64,000 nt of DNA, taken from Glaciimonas sp. PCH181. GTDB taxonomy: Bacteria; Pseudomonadota; Gammaproteobacteria; Burkholderiales; Burkholderiaceae_D. Shown here piece after piece: positions 45,869 through 54,524 of this stretch (position 1 is its first letter; each line of letters starts with the position of its first letter). Made by a program: the position numbers and the translations under genes. Location: positions 1,601,646 through 1,665,645 of the forward strand of contig NZ_PYFP01000002.1 in assembly GCF_003056055.1 (NCBI RefSeq). The letters are read 5' to 3'. A model generated the notes under the pieces. The model saw only the letters and a list, made by a program, of their open reading frames with translations. It did not search any database and was not told where the DNA came from.

Positions 45869-47118
45869 ATTTTTTGAAGCGTAATTTGCGCGACATTGAT
45901 ACTGCCAGCCAGGAATCCGGCTTCGCAATACGCCAGATAGAAATCCCATGTACGCAAGAAACGGTCGTCAAAACCTTGTGCGCGAACACGCGGCAAATGC
46001 TCTTTAAAAGCGCGACGCCATTCAACTAGCGTACGTGCATAATCGTGACCGAACGACAGACTATCGACGACGCGTAAGCCGTGTTTCTCTGCCTGTATGC
46101 GAAATGCGGAAGGCGATGGCAGCATGCCGCCGGGGAAAATGTATTGCTGGATAAAGTCAGTGCCGCGACGATAGCGCTCGAACAATTCGTCGGCAATCAC
46201 AATCGTCTGAATGCATGCACGACCGCCGGTTTTCAGATTGCGGGAGACGCAAGCGAAATAACTCGGCCAGTATTTTTCACCGACGGCTTCGAACATCTCG
46301 ATAGAAGCTATGCCGTCGAACTTGCCATCGACGTCGCGATAGTCTTGCAGTAGCAGTTCTACTTGGTCAACGATGCCGACTTCTTGCAATCGTTGGTTAG
46401 CAAAATTGAGTTGTTCGGTGGAGAGCGTCAGTCCGGTAACATGGGCTTTTCCTTCGCGCACGGCAATCTCGGCAAAGCCCCCCCAACCGCAGCCGATTTC
46501 TAACACGCGGGCGTTATCGGAGAGGTGTAGCTGATTGAGGATGCGGCGATATTTTGCGTCTTGCCCCTGCTGCAAATTTTCGACATGATCGTCTGAAAAT
46601 AGGGCGCTGGAATACGTCATCGAAGGATCGAGCCAGAGCTGATAAAAGTCATTCCCGATATCGTAATGCGCGTGAATATTTTTACGACTGCCGTGCTTAC
46701 TATTACGGTTGAATAGATGCTTGACGCGATACAGCAAATTGCCCCACCAGGTGCCGTAAATGACCGACTCAATGACTTGCCGGTTGCGAATGAACAATTC
46801 TATTAATCCCGGCAGATTGTCGGTGCTCCAATGTCCGTCGATGAAGGTTTCGGCAAAGCCGATGTCGCCCGATTTTAGCGCAGCGTGGAACACATCCCAA
46901 TTCGTCAGCGTCATGGTGATCGGACGTACTCGCTTATCGTTGACATTGCCGTAAGTGGCAGACTGTCCGTCTGGAAAATGCATGACCAATATGCCATGCT
47001 CCAGCTTGCGCAACAACGTCAGAATGAACTGTACCTGAGGAGGAAAATTTTGGGTCGAGATGCGACTATTGTCTTGCGCAAAATCGAACGCACTGCTGCG
47101 GGTAGAGTTAGTATTCAT
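45865..47118 (-). CDS. Cyclopropane-fatty-acyl-phospholipid synthase-type methyltransferase
   Basis: SAM-dependent methyltransferase of the Cfa family, 417 aa. The SAM motif is VLEIGCGWGGFAEIAV (about residue 185), followed by HVTGLTLSTEQLNFANQRL. The catalytic region has SIEMFEAVGEKYW and the C-terminal FPGGMLPSPSAF. The N-terminal 100-residue domain is the smaller lipid-binding domain of this family. It is in an operon with a flavin oxidoreductase and DUF1365, as are UfaM-type enzymes that methylate unusual fatty acids, so it need not make cyclopropanes. Its start overlaps the DUF1365 gene stop by 4 nt. Confidence 0.9.
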   Translation of the reverse strand: MNTNSTRSSAFDFAQDNSRISTQNFPPQVQFILTLLRKLEHGILVMHFPDGQSATYGNVNDKRVRPITMTLTNWDVFHAALKSGDIGFAETFIDGHWSTDNLPGLIELFIRNRQVIESVIYGTWWGNLLYRVKHLFNRNSKHGSRKNIHAHYDIGNDFYQLWLDPSMTYSSALFSDDHVENLQQGQDAKYRRILNQLHLSDNARVLEIGCGWGGFAEIAVREGKAHVTGLTLSTEQLNFANQRLQEVGIVDQVELLLQDYRDVDGKFDGIASIEMFEAVGEKYWPSYFACVSRNLKTGGRACIQTIVIADELFERYRRGTDFIQQYIFPGGMLPSPSAFRIQAEKHGLRVVDSLSFGHDYARTLVEWRRAFKEHLPRVRAQGFDDRFLRTWDFYLAYCEAGFLAGSINVAQITLQKI

Positions 47119-47954
47119 CTTGATATCTCGCTCGAAGGGGGATGAGGTTTGCTGTAAAAAGGAAGCCGCTTACGCCATAGTTTTAGCGCTTGCCAATGGA
47201 TACGAAGAATGATGCCGACGGTCATCATCGGATACTGAAAAAATGCACGTGCGATAGCACGATTTGACAGCGATTGCGGTAGCGCGGCGGTGCCGGAAAC
47301 ACTGGTCAGTAATAGTGGACCGGTGGCATCGTCGTATTCGATGCGGGCGGTCGTACATTCGACTAGTTGCGCGCCACCGTTAGCGCCGTGTGTCTCGCCA
47401 TTGCTATTTTCCGCGCGCATGAATCGAAAACGATACGTTCCTGCTACTTCGCAGAACGGTGAGACATGAAATACTTTATCGGCATGTAGTTCGATGCCGA
47501 AGCCGATTTGGCCGTTTTCTTGCGTGCTGCCGTCCAGCAAATAACTATGATGCTCACCAAAAGTGTTTCGAACTTCGCACAATACTGCACGCAGACTACC
47601 GTCGCGACGATGACAAAACCAAAACGAGACAGGATTGAAAACATAGCCCAGCACACGGGGAAATGTTTGCAGCCAGATTTCTCCATCGGCGTCGCTGATC
47701 CCCTGTTGTAACAACATGCCTTCGATCCAGGCCAGAGGGGTTTGTTGGCCATCGCCATAGTCGCGATCATGAAACGACAGAAAATTGAGTTTATTGCGTG
47801 AGAAAAAACGACTCTTAAAGCCCGATTGCGCCAGTGTGCGTAACGGCAGGCGCAGGTAATACACGCCATACGTAAATGCATGGTGGATTGGACGCAAGCG
47901 CGTATGGCGAACTGTGCCAAAACATAGCTGGACTTGATTGGCTGAGGAGGGCAT
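47115..47954 (-). CDS. DUF1365 domain protein
   Basis: A 279-aa protein of the DUF1365 family, which nearly always sits with a CFA gene and an amine-oxidase-like flavoprotein. Family blocks: LCFGTVRHTRLRPIHHAFTY at the start, LPRVLGYVFNPVSFWFCHR (with FNPVSFW), and VFHVSPFCEVAGTYRFRF. No catalytic residue is established. There is no signal peptide. It lies 15 bp after the flavoprotein gene and ends in the CFA start (4-nt overlap). It likely takes part in the fatty-acid modification, which is inference. Confidence 0.9.
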   Translation of the reverse strand: MPSSANQVQLCFGTVRHTRLRPIHHAFTYGVYYLRLPLRTLAQSGFKSRFFSRNKLNFLSFHDRDYGDGQQTPLAWIEGMLLQQGISDADGEIWLQTFPRVLGYVFNPVSFWFCHRRDGSLRAVLCEVRNTFGEHHSYLLDGSTQENGQIGFGIELHADKVFHVSPFCEVAGTYRFRFMRAENSNGETHGANGGAQLVECTTARIEYDDATGPLLLTSVSGTAALPQSLSNRAIARAFFQYPMMTVGIILRIHWQALKLWRKRLPFYSKPHPPSSEISR

Positions 47955-47969
47955 GTTTTCGCTCCGGCC

Positions 47970-49307
47970 TTAAGCTGTAACGCTCTCGATGGCGGAAGCG
48001 CGCATCGGCATAGTTTGTGGGGCGAAATGGGGCAGATTCTGAATCGCATTGGCTACTGCCAATCCAGAGGTCAGACCGTCTTCGTGAAATCCATAACCCA
48101 GCCATGCACCGGCGAACCAGGTATTGTTTTTACCTTGCATGTTGGCAAACTGCGGTTGGGCTTCAATCGCGGCGGCATCGAATATCGGATGGGCGTAATC
48201 GAAGCGCTGTATCACGGTGTGCGGCTTGGGTTGTTCGATCGGATTGAGCGAAACAATCAACGGCGTTTTGAACGGTAACGGCTGCAATTGATTCAGCAAA
48301 TAGTGCACGCACACCTGCGGATCGCTGCCGTTCTGACTTTGATAATTCCAGGCGGCCCACGCTTTGCGGTTGTTTGGTAGCAGGCTGTAATCGGTGTGGA
48401 GTACGGCATGATTCGGCTGATACTGAATCGCTGATAATAGCCGTTTCTCCTTTTCAGTAGGATCATCCAGCAACTGTAAACTTTGGTCACTATGCCCGGC
48501 CATGACGACGTGATCATAGCGATGCGCGCCGTTAAGGGTTTGAATCATCACCTGACGCCGACCCTCGTAGTAAAGGCGACGCACGCCCGTTACGGGTGTT
48601 CGCAGGTATTTATTAGGAATTCCGGCGAGTAATTTGTCCACATAATGCTTAGCTCCGCCTTTTACGGTCCGCCATTGCGGCCGATCGCTGACTTGTAATA
48701 GACCATGGTTATGACAAAAGCGGATGAAGCTGGCGACAGGAAAAGCCAGCATTTGCGCAGTTGGGCAGGACCAGATGCAACCGGCCATCGGCAATAAGTA
48801 CCAGTTTTTGAACGCATCGCTATAGCGGTTACGTGACAAAAAATCGCCTAACGACAGGTTTGCAAGGGGTGATTCACTGTTATTGGCGATCTCGGTTGCT
48901 TGCTTATTAAAGCGCAGGATGTCGCGAAGCATCCACAGATATTGCGGGCTGAGCAAATTGCGGCGTTGCGTAAATACACTGTCCAGATTCGTGCCAGACC
49001 ATTCCAGCGTGCGCTTGCCGAACCGTCCATTGACAGGTATTTTTGCCGAAAATGACATGTCGGTGGCGGCAGTGTCCACCCCTAACTCGGCAAATAGATG
49101 GACTAATTTGGGGTAAGTACGATGATTGAACACGAGAAACCCCGTGTCTACGCCGTAGGTATGTCCCTCAAGTGTGACGTCAACGGTATTTGTATGGCCG
49201 CCAAAATAGTTATTCGCCTCATAAAGGGAGACTTGATGACCGCCTTGCGTCAAGCGGTAGGCGCTGGAGAGGCCGGAAATGCCGGAACCGATAATTGCGA
49301 TTTTCAT
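47970..49307 (-). CDS. FAD-dependent amine-oxidase-family oxidoreductase
   Basis: A 445-aa flavoprotein with the ADP-binding motif MKIAIIGSGISGLSSAYRLTQ and LYEANNYFGGHTNTV, continuing GVDTGFLVFNHRTYP. The C-terminal FAD motif is WFAGAWLGYGFHEDGLTSGL. The family includes carotene desaturases and the UfaD-type fatty acid desaturase. It is the first gene of the operon; ATG at 49307 follows AGGGAG, while an upstream ATG (49364) adds 19 residues before the Rossmann motif. Likely substrate is a membrane fatty acyl chain, inferred from its neighbours. Confidence 0.9.
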   Translation of the reverse strand: MKIAIIGSGISGLSSAYRLTQGGHQVSLYEANNYFGGHTNTVDVTLEGHTYGVDTGFLVFNHRTYPKLVHLFAELGVDTAATDMSFSAKIPVNGRFGKRTLEWSGTNLDSVFTQRRNLLSPQYLWMLRDILRFNKQATEIANNSESPLANLSLGDFLSRNRYSDAFKNWYLLPMAGCIWSCPTAQMLAFPVASFIRFCHNHGLLQVSDRPQWRTVKGGAKHYVDKLLAGIPNKYLRTPVTGVRRLYYEGRRQVMIQTLNGAHRYDHVVMAGHSDQSLQLLDDPTEKEKRLLSAIQYQPNHAVLHTDYSLLPNNRKAWAAWNYQSQNGSDPQVCVHYLLNQLQPLPFKTPLIVSLNPIEQPKPHTVIQRFDYAHPIFDAAAIEAQPQFANMQGKNNTWFAGAWLGYGFHEDGLTSGLAVANAIQNLPHFAPQTMPMRASAIESVTA

Positions 49308-49662
49308 CTGCTTGGTACTCCCTGGAGCCGTGTTAATTCTTTTATATAGACGCCCTGACTGCACAATTGGTAATGCAGATTAAGGTCATACGTAGCGTTG
49401 AGGCAATTGGATTCAAAAATAAATTAGTGATATTTTTGGCAATATTTTTTTGGGTCGAATCTAAAACGGCGGTCCCAACGTATATAGAATGAGAAGTTAG
49501 AACGAGAAGTCGATGAAAAGCGACATTCATGGTCGGAAGTGGCCCAGAACGGGCAATATTTCCTCAATGTCTTATGAAAACTGATTGCCCTAAAGCTTAT
49601 AAATAGGTTGCCAAGGCAATTCTTGGTAAAATCAGGGACTTAACTCAACTTGTAAGGTATGT
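49308..49662. other. Divergent promoter region upstream of the operon
   Basis: 355 bp between the FAD oxidoreductase (-) and the di-iron protein (+). A minus-strand -10-like tatataaa lies near 49339-49346. I saw no clear match to the extracytoplasmic sigma promoter expected for such operons, and no gene in it. Confidence 0.5.
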
Positions 49663-50529
49663 ATGCTGTATCCAGAATTGTTTAAATCGCTGGAACAAGT
49701 CCGATGGAACATGGAGACTGACATTCCGTGGGACAAGTTCGATGCTTCCCAACTTTCCGACGAGCAGGCTCAGACGATTCGCATGAATGCGATTACAGAA
49801 TGGTCAGCATTGCCTGCAACAGAGATGTTTTTGCGCGATAACCATGGCGATAGCGATTTCTGCGCTTTCATGTCGGTTTGGTTTTTTGAAGAGCAAAAGC
49901 ATTCGCTGGTGTTGATGGAATATCTGCGTCGTTTCCGTCCAGAACTGGTGCCGACAGAAGAAGAGTTGGACAATGTTCGCTTCGAATTCGACCCTGCGCC
50001 GCCGCTAGAAACCCTGACGATGCACTTTTGCGGTGAAATTCGCCTCAATCATTGGTATCGCTGCGCATCCGATTGGCATACCGAGCCTGTTATCAAGCAT
50101 ATTTATAAAATCATCAGCCAGGATGAAGCCCGTCATGGCGGCGCTTATTTGCGCTACATGAAAAAGGCTTTGGTTGAAGTTGGCGATAGCGCTTCAGCTG
50201 CATTCGCCAAGATTGGTGTTTTGATGGCTTCTGCTCGCCGTACCGAGAAACCCTTGCATCCGACAAATCTGCACGTAAACAAAATGTTGTTCCCGAACGA
50301 CACGGTCCAAAGCCGTTTGCCTGACCCTGAATGGTTAGAGCGTTGGTTGGATGAGCAGATTAAGTTTGATGGCGTCTGGGAAAAGAAAGTAGTTGATCGG
50401 ATTCTGCATAACATGTCGCTGCTGTTCGAGCGTAGCTTCGGGACCGTGCAGGAATTGAACCGATATCGTAAAGAAATTGTTGCACGACTAGCTGCCGCGG
50501 CTGTTGTACCGCCAGTCGTCATCGGTTAA
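49663..50529 (+). CDS. Di-iron ferritin-like / acyl-ACP desaturase-like protein
   Basis: A 288-aa all-helical protein with two metal-ligand pairs: WFFEEQKHSLVLMEYL (EExxH, about 80-88) and SQDEARHGGAYLRYM (DExxH, about 158-164), as in ferritin-like carboxylate-bridged di-iron enzymes. Further possible ligands are in TEWSALPATEMFL. It resembles soluble acyl-ACP desaturases and related di-iron proteins. It is divergent from the fatty-acid operon by about 355 bp, which makes a lipid role attractive but unproven. It starts with ATG after a weak TAAGG. A terminator follows at 50626. Confidence 0.85.
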   Translation: MLYPELFKSLEQVRWNMETDIPWDKFDASQLSDEQAQTIRMNAITEWSALPATEMFLRDNHGDSDFCAFMSVWFFEEQKHSLVLMEYLRRFRPELVPTEEELDNVRFEFDPAPPLETLTMHFCGEIRLNHWYRCASDWHTEPVIKHIYKIISQDEARHGGAYLRYMKKALVEVGDSASAAFAKIGVLMASARRTEKPLHPTNLHVNKMLFPNDTVQSRLPDPEWLERWLDEQIKFDGVWEKKVVDRILHNMSLLFERSFGTVQELNRYRKEIVARLAAAAVVPPVVIG

Positions 50530-50625
50530 GCGTTTTATTTCTGTTGAGTGTGGCGTTGCCGTTGTTGAATGTGCAAGACTAAAGCAGCATCGCTCATTGA
50601 AATTAACACTTAAACCAGATCCATT

Positions 50626-50653
50626 AAAAGCCGCAATTTATTGCGGCTTTTTT
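50626..50653 (+). terminator. Intrinsic terminator after the di-iron gene
   Basis: Stem aaaagccgcaa / ttgcggctttt with a short loop, followed by TTTT, about 100 nt after the stop codon and just before hldE-type gene. Confidence 0.9.
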
Positions 50654-50675
50654 ACACCTCATTCTGAAGCGCACT

Positions 50676-51155
50676 ATGGTCAAATTCGAACAAAAAATCT
50701 CGACGCGGGCTGAATTACGGTCGAGGATGGCCGCTTTGCCGCAACCAGTAGTGCTAACAAATGGTGTTTTTGACATCCTGCATCGCGGCCATGTCACCTA
50801 TTTGGCGCAAGCGCGTGAGCAGGGGGCGTCTTTGGTAGTGGCAGTAAATACCGATGCGTCTGTCAAACGCCTGGGCAAGGGCGATGATCGGCCGATCAAT
50901 AATTGCGCTGATCGTATGGCAGTATTGGCGGCACTCGAAGCGGTCAGTCTGGTGCTGGAATTTGATGAAGATACGGCGCTGGAAGTGGTGCAAGAAGGTT
51001 TGCCCGGCGTGTATGTCAAAGGGGGCGATTACCAGATGGATGCCATTCCGGAAGGAAAGGCCGTTCTGGCATATGGCGGGAAAGTGGTCGCTATCCCGTT
51101 TGAGCATGATCGTTCAACTACTAAATTATTATCGAAAGTCCGTCAGCAATCTTGA
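50676..51155 (+). CDS. rfaE2: D-glycero-beta-D-manno-heptose 1-phosphate adenylyltransferase
   Basis: Cytidylyltransferase-fold enzyme that makes ADP-heptose for the LPS inner core. The 159-aa product is the stand-alone form of the HldE C-terminal domain. TNGVFDILHRGHVTYLAQA contains the HxGH nucleotide motif, VAVNTDASVKRLGKG follows, and PFEHDRSTTKLLSKVR holds the late conserved STT motif. The kinase half (HldE N-terminus) must be a separate gene, as is usual in betaproteobacteria. Together with the two LpxL-type genes it points to normal LPS synthesis. Confidence 0.94.
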   Translation: MVKFEQKISTRAELRSRMAALPQPVVLTNGVFDILHRGHVTYLAQAREQGASLVVAVNTDASVKRLGKGDDRPINNCADRMAVLAALEAVSLVLEFDEDTALEVVQEGLPGVYVKGGDYQMDAIPEGKAVLAYGGKVVAIPFEHDRSTTKLLSKVRQQS

Positions 51156-51205
51156 TTTTCGTAGCCGGGCGTTTGTATTGCTGGTGCGAGTTGTTGCTCT
51201 GAGAT

Positions 51206-51248
51206 AAAAAAGGGGAAGGCCAGCCGATTGCTGTTCTTCCCCTTTTTA
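51206..51248. terminator. Bidirectional terminator
   Basis: Twelve-bp stem (aaaaaggggaag / cttccccttttt) with a loop of about 17 nt between the convergent rfaE2 and copper chaperone genes; A-run and T-run flank it. Confidence 0.9.
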
Positions 51249-51254
51249 ATACGA

Positions 51255-51728
51255 TTAATGTTGATGCGCAGCGTCAGTCGGCTTGTTCTTTATATCATCG
51301 ACAGAGACGGAAACTTCAATTTTCCCCGCCTTTTGAAAGGTCAGGGTCATCGGAAATTTGTCGCCCGCCTTGAGGGGTTTGGTCAATCCCATCAGCATAA
51401 TGTGATATCCGCCGCCCGGTGTCATCACGACGGTACTCATTGGCCGCAATTCAATTTCACCGACTTCACGCATTTTCATAATATTGCCGTCCATTTTCAT
51501 GTCATGGATTTCTGCTGATTTCGCGGCGGGCGAGGCAACATTCAACAATTTATCAGCTTCTTTCCCCGTGTTTTCTATACTCAGATAAGCGCCACCGCTC
51601 GGTTGGCCGGGCATCGTCGCGCGCGCATAGGGATGATCGATTTTTAACGCGCCGACTTTATAGTCGTGAGCGTACGCGGTTGCGCTGAGTGCCAGTGTTA
51701 AAAGCGAAATGGTAATGCGTGAAAACAT
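51255..51728 (-). CDS. Periplasmic copper chaperone PCu(A)C
   Basis: A 157-aa exported protein that carries Cu(I), as in copper delivery to cytochrome oxidase. It has a signal peptide (MFSRITISLLTLALSATAYA) and the metal site HDMKMDGNIMKMREV (His-Met-Met) then GGYHIMLMGL, fitting the family H-M-X10-M-X21-H-X-M pattern. A second His-rich end AAHQH is also present. The ATG at 51728 is chosen over 51776, which would add 16 non-signal residues. It is alone on this strand. Confidence 0.92.
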   Translation of the reverse strand: MFSRITISLLTLALSATAYAHDYKVGALKIDHPYARATMPGQPSGGAYLSIENTGKEADKLLNVASPAAKSAEIHDMKMDGNIMKMREVGEIELRPMSTVVMTPGGGYHIMLMGLTKPLKAGDKFPMTLTFQKAGKIEVSVSVDDIKNKPTDAAHQH

Positions 51729-51831
51729 GATGATCCTTTGATTAAATGCTGAGAAGCTGAGAAACAGTGTACTCATTAATTAATGTGACGCGGGGCACAA
51801 GGGGTACGGATAGGGCGCGGGCGCTTTGCTG

Positions 51832-52314
51832 TCAGGCACCTCCGGCAAAGCCATTTTGACGCCATGCTTCATAGACCACAACTGCGACGGTATTGGACAG
51901 ATTCAGGCTTCGATTGTCTGGGCGCATCGGTAGTCGGATCCGTTGTGTGGTTGGAAAAGACTCGCGCAAGGCCGGGGCTAGGCCTTTGGTCTCCGATCCA
52001 AATACAAATATATCGCCGGGTTGAAAGGCGATTGTCGCAAATGGCGTGCTGCCGTGAGTCGTCAGCGCGAACATCCTTGCTGGATCAAATGCTGCCTCAT
52101 TTTTCATCGATTCTATGAAGGCATCCCAATTAGGATGCACTTTCATAGTTGCATAGTCATGGTAATCGAGCCCCGCACGGCGCATCTTTGCGTCGTCCAG
52201 CGGAAAGCCGAGCGGCTCGATTAAGTGCAATTGGGCACCGGTATTGGCGCAAAGGCGAATAATATTACCAGTGTTTGGCGGGATTTCAGGCTCAACTAAT
52301 ACGACGTGAAACAA
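51832..52314 (-). CDS. trmL: tRNA (cytidine/uridine-2'-O-)-methyltransferase TrmL
   Basis: SPOUT-family methyltransferase that 2'-O-methylates the wobble base 34 of tRNA-Leu. FHVVLVEPEIPPNTGNIIRLCANTG opens the protein, and the C-terminal trefoil knot has VFGSETKGLAPALRE, QRIRLPMRPDNRSLNLSNTVAVV. A TTG start at 52314 is chosen: AAAGGAG lies 6-7 nt upstream and the product then begins with the family N-terminus. The ATG at 52350 lies inside the comF-like gene. Length is 160 aa. Confidence 0.93.
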   Translation of the reverse strand: MFHVVLVEPEIPPNTGNIIRLCANTGAQLHLIEPLGFPLDDAKMRRAGLDYHDYATMKVHPNWDAFIESMKNEAAFDPARMFALTTHGSTPFATIAFQPGDIFVFGSETKGLAPALRESFPTTQRIRLPMRPDNRSLNLSNTVAVVVYEAWRQNGFAGGA

Positions 52315-52327
52315 CGTTGCTCTCCTT

Positions 52328-53170
52328 TTATTTAGGTAATGTCCGGGCAAAGACGAAATTGGTGACGCGAGCAGCCCCGCAGCGCTTTAGCGTACGTGCG
52401 AGTTCGTTTAGTGTTTCGCCGGTCGTCATAACATCATCGACGATGCCGATATGACGTCCGTGAATCTGGGTCAGCGCTTGCGGTGGAACGATAAAAGCCT
52501 TTCTTAAATTTTGACGCCGCTCTTGGGGCGAAAGTTTTGCTTGTTGGAGCGTATCGTGCTGGCGCTTTATCAGCGTTGGCTGCAGCGGAATATTTAACAG
52601 GCGCGAGAGCGGTTTAGCGATTTCCAGGGCCTGATTAAAGCCACGTTCGGTTAATCGTCCCGGGCCGAGTGGCACTGCCGTCACGATATCGGGCAAGTTA
52701 TTGGTAATAATCGGGTTTCGTAGTACTGCATCGCGCAGTTTTCGGGCGAATATGGGCGCCAACGCCAGCTGACTACCAAATTTTAGGGACAGTACTAATT
52801 GATCGACCGGCGCGGCATAGTCAATCGCCACTATTGATGCGTCAAAGGCGCGCCGCTGCTTCAGGCAATCTCCGCATGTGAGGGCCGCGTCGTTTGCGAT
52901 AGCGAGTAATGGGTTCGCGCACTGCTGGCAACGCGTTCTCTCATGGGAAAGATAGGCCTGGTCGCATGCGCTACAAATGGCATGTCGACCAACATGACCG
53001 CATAACGCGCAGCAAGACGGAATACCTGTAAGTAATAGAGCAGGTATTTTTTGCGACCAGCGGAATAGAGGGGCGAGGATCAATGAAATAAAGTAAATAA
53101 GGTTGAAACGGTTGGAAGGCGCGGACATATCTGCGCGCGGATTCGTTATCTTGGCTTGCGCGCCGTACAT
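52328..53170 (-). CDS. ComF family phosphoribosyltransferase-like protein
   Basis: A 280-aa protein of the ComF family, involved in natural-competence DNA uptake in some bacteria and otherwise of unknown role. After a hydrophobic stretch comes a zinc region with cysteine pairs CCALCGH, ICSACDQ, CQQCAN and CGDCLKQ. The C-terminal PRTase motif is GIVDDVMTTGETLNELA. The phosphate loop is visible. An alternative start is the ATG at 53128. It is followed by trmL with a 13-bp gap. Confidence 0.9.
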   Translation of the reverse strand: MYGAQAKITNPRADMSAPSNRFNLIYFISLILAPLFRWSQKIPALLLTGIPSCCALCGHVGRHAICSACDQAYLSHERTRCQQCANPLLAIANDAALTCGDCLKQRRAFDASIVAIDYAAPVDQLVLSLKFGSQLALAPIFARKLRDAVLRNPIITNNLPDIVTAVPLGPGRLTERGFNQALEIAKPLSRLLNIPLQPTLIKRQHDTLQQAKLSPQERRQNLRKAFIVPPQALTQIHGRHIGIVDDVMTTGETLNELARTLKRCGAARVTNFVFARTLPK

Positions 53171-53233
53171 TTAGCAACGGTGTAAACTACGCAGCTAGCC
53201 GATTATCGCACTTCATTTGACTGTCTAATTTTA

Positions 53234-54196
53234 ATGCCAATCTTATCTTCATCGAATACGCCTGCGTCTAATGGTAACAATGATGCCGCCCTGAGCGCGC
53301 CGATAGACCTTAAACGGGTACGCGAATTGTTCGCAGAGCCTGCGCGCGTCAGGGAATCCGAATTTCTGCGTCGCGAGATTTCAACAAGGATGCATGAACG
53401 TCTGGCGCTAGTGAAGATATTGCCGCAACGAGTGTTGGATGCCGGATGTGGTGATGGTCCGGATATATATACATTGCAGCAGCGCTTCGCCGATGCGCGG
53501 ATAGTCGGGCTGGATGCGTCCTTCGGTATGTTATCTGCCGCGCAGGATCAGCAAAAGGCAGCACAGTCTTCCGTAAATCGTCTATTAAAGAAGTGGTTGC
53601 CTATTAAGAGTAAGGGGCTGGACTCCGATTTGCTCTGCGGGGACTTCGCTGCGTTACCGTTTGCGCGGGATTCGATTGATCTGGTCTGGTCAAATCTGGC
53701 GTTGCATTGGCATCCCCAGCCGGATCGTGTCTTTGCTGAGTGGCGGCGAGTACTGCGCGTTGATGGATTGCTGATGTTTTCTTGCTTTGGCCCGGACACG
53801 TTTAAAGAATTGCGTAGCGGGTTTGCTGCCGCCGACGATGCCCCGCATATGTTACCTTTTGTTGATATGCATGATTTTGGCGACATGCTCGTCAATGTCG
53901 GCTTTTCTACTCCGGTGATGGATATGGAAACGATCACCGTGACCTATGACTCTATAGAGAAGCTGCTTGCCGAGGCGAAGGCTTTCGGCGGTAATCCATT
54001 AGTTACACGCAGCCGCGCTTTGCTAGGCCGGGCGGCGTGGGGGCGTTTGGTTGATACCTTGGAAGCGACGCGCAGACCTGATGGAAAATTACCGCTAACA
54101 TTCGAAATTATCTATGGGCACGCCTTCCGCCCAGCGCCTAGAAAGACGGCTAGCGGCGAGTCCGTGGTGCGTTGGGATCTGGATAAAAAAAGATAA
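53234..54196 (+). CDS. bioC: BioC-like malonyl-ACP O-methyltransferase
   Basis: A 320-aa SAM-dependent methyltransferase of the BioC family, which starts pimeloyl synthesis for biotin. The SAM motif is RVLDAGCGDGPDIYTL (about residue 75), followed by RIVGLDASFGMLSAA, and the post-motif DLVWSNLALHWHPQPDRVF. FSCFGPDTFKELRSGFA matches BioC. The 30 residues at the N-terminus are disordered. No other biotin gene is in the window. It precedes the rrn promoters on the same strand. Confidence 0.85.
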   Translation: MPILSSSNTPASNGNNDAALSAPIDLKRVRELFAEPARVRESEFLRREISTRMHERLALVKILPQRVLDAGCGDGPDIYTLQQRFADARIVGLDASFGMLSAAQDQQKAAQSSVNRLLKKWLPIKSKGLDSDLLCGDFAALPFARDSIDLVWSNLALHWHPQPDRVFAEWRRVLRVDGLLMFSCFGPDTFKELRSGFAAADDAPHMLPFVDMHDFGDMLVNVGFSTPVMDMETITVTYDSIEKLLAEAKAFGGNPLVTRSRALLGRAAWGRLVDTLEATRRPDGKLPLTFEIIYGHAFRPAPRKTASGESVVRWDLDKKR

Positions 54197-54218
54197 TTTA
54201 ATTATTTCGAGATATTTC

Positions 54219-54247
54219 TTGCCAGCATAAGAATGTGTTGCTATAGT
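54219..54247 (+). promoter_or_regulatory. rrn promoter P1
   Basis: TTGCCA (54219-54224), exactly 17 nt, then TATAGT (54242-54247), with AT-rich sequence upstream (ataatttaattatttcg) suited to a UP element. It lies about 480 nt before 16S. Likely the upstream rrn promoter. Confidence 0.75.
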
Positions 54248-54406
54248 TCGGCCTCTGTTGAAAACGACGCGCAATAAACGACACGGTGCAAGCGGTGTTG
54301 GGGGCGAAGTTGGGGATGGAACGGGGTTGTAAATGTGGGTGATTTTAAGTAGTCATAAAGTAGTTGGATCGGATTTAAATTGTTGTTAAAACGGTTTAAA
54401 AAAGAG

Positions 54407-54435
54407 TTGACGAAAAGCTTGAAGCGCCCCATAAT
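54407..54435 (+). promoter_or_regulatory. rrn promoter P2
   Basis: TTGACG (54407-54412), 17-nt spacer, CATAAT (54430-54435), with an A/T-rich stretch (gttaaaacggtttaaaaaag) just upstream. It lies about 290 nt before 16S. Confidence 0.8.
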
Positions 54436-54512
54436 CTCATCTCTCTGCTGCTGACAAACAAAACGATTTGTTGGTGCTGCGAACACTGCGGTGTGACGCA
54501 AAACAGAGGACA

Positions 54513-54524
54513 GTTCTTTAACAA
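54513..54524 (+). promoter_or_regulatory. rrn leader boxA antitermination site
   Basis: gttctttaacaa matches the boxA core (TGCTCTTTAACA) and sits about 200 nt before 16S, as expected for NusB/NusE-dependent antitermination. Confidence 0.75.

Noticed and set aside
45865..47118. Naming the gene cfa
   Set aside because: Homology to Cfa is clear, but the operon partners suggest an unusual-fatty-acid methyltransferase, so no symbol was given.
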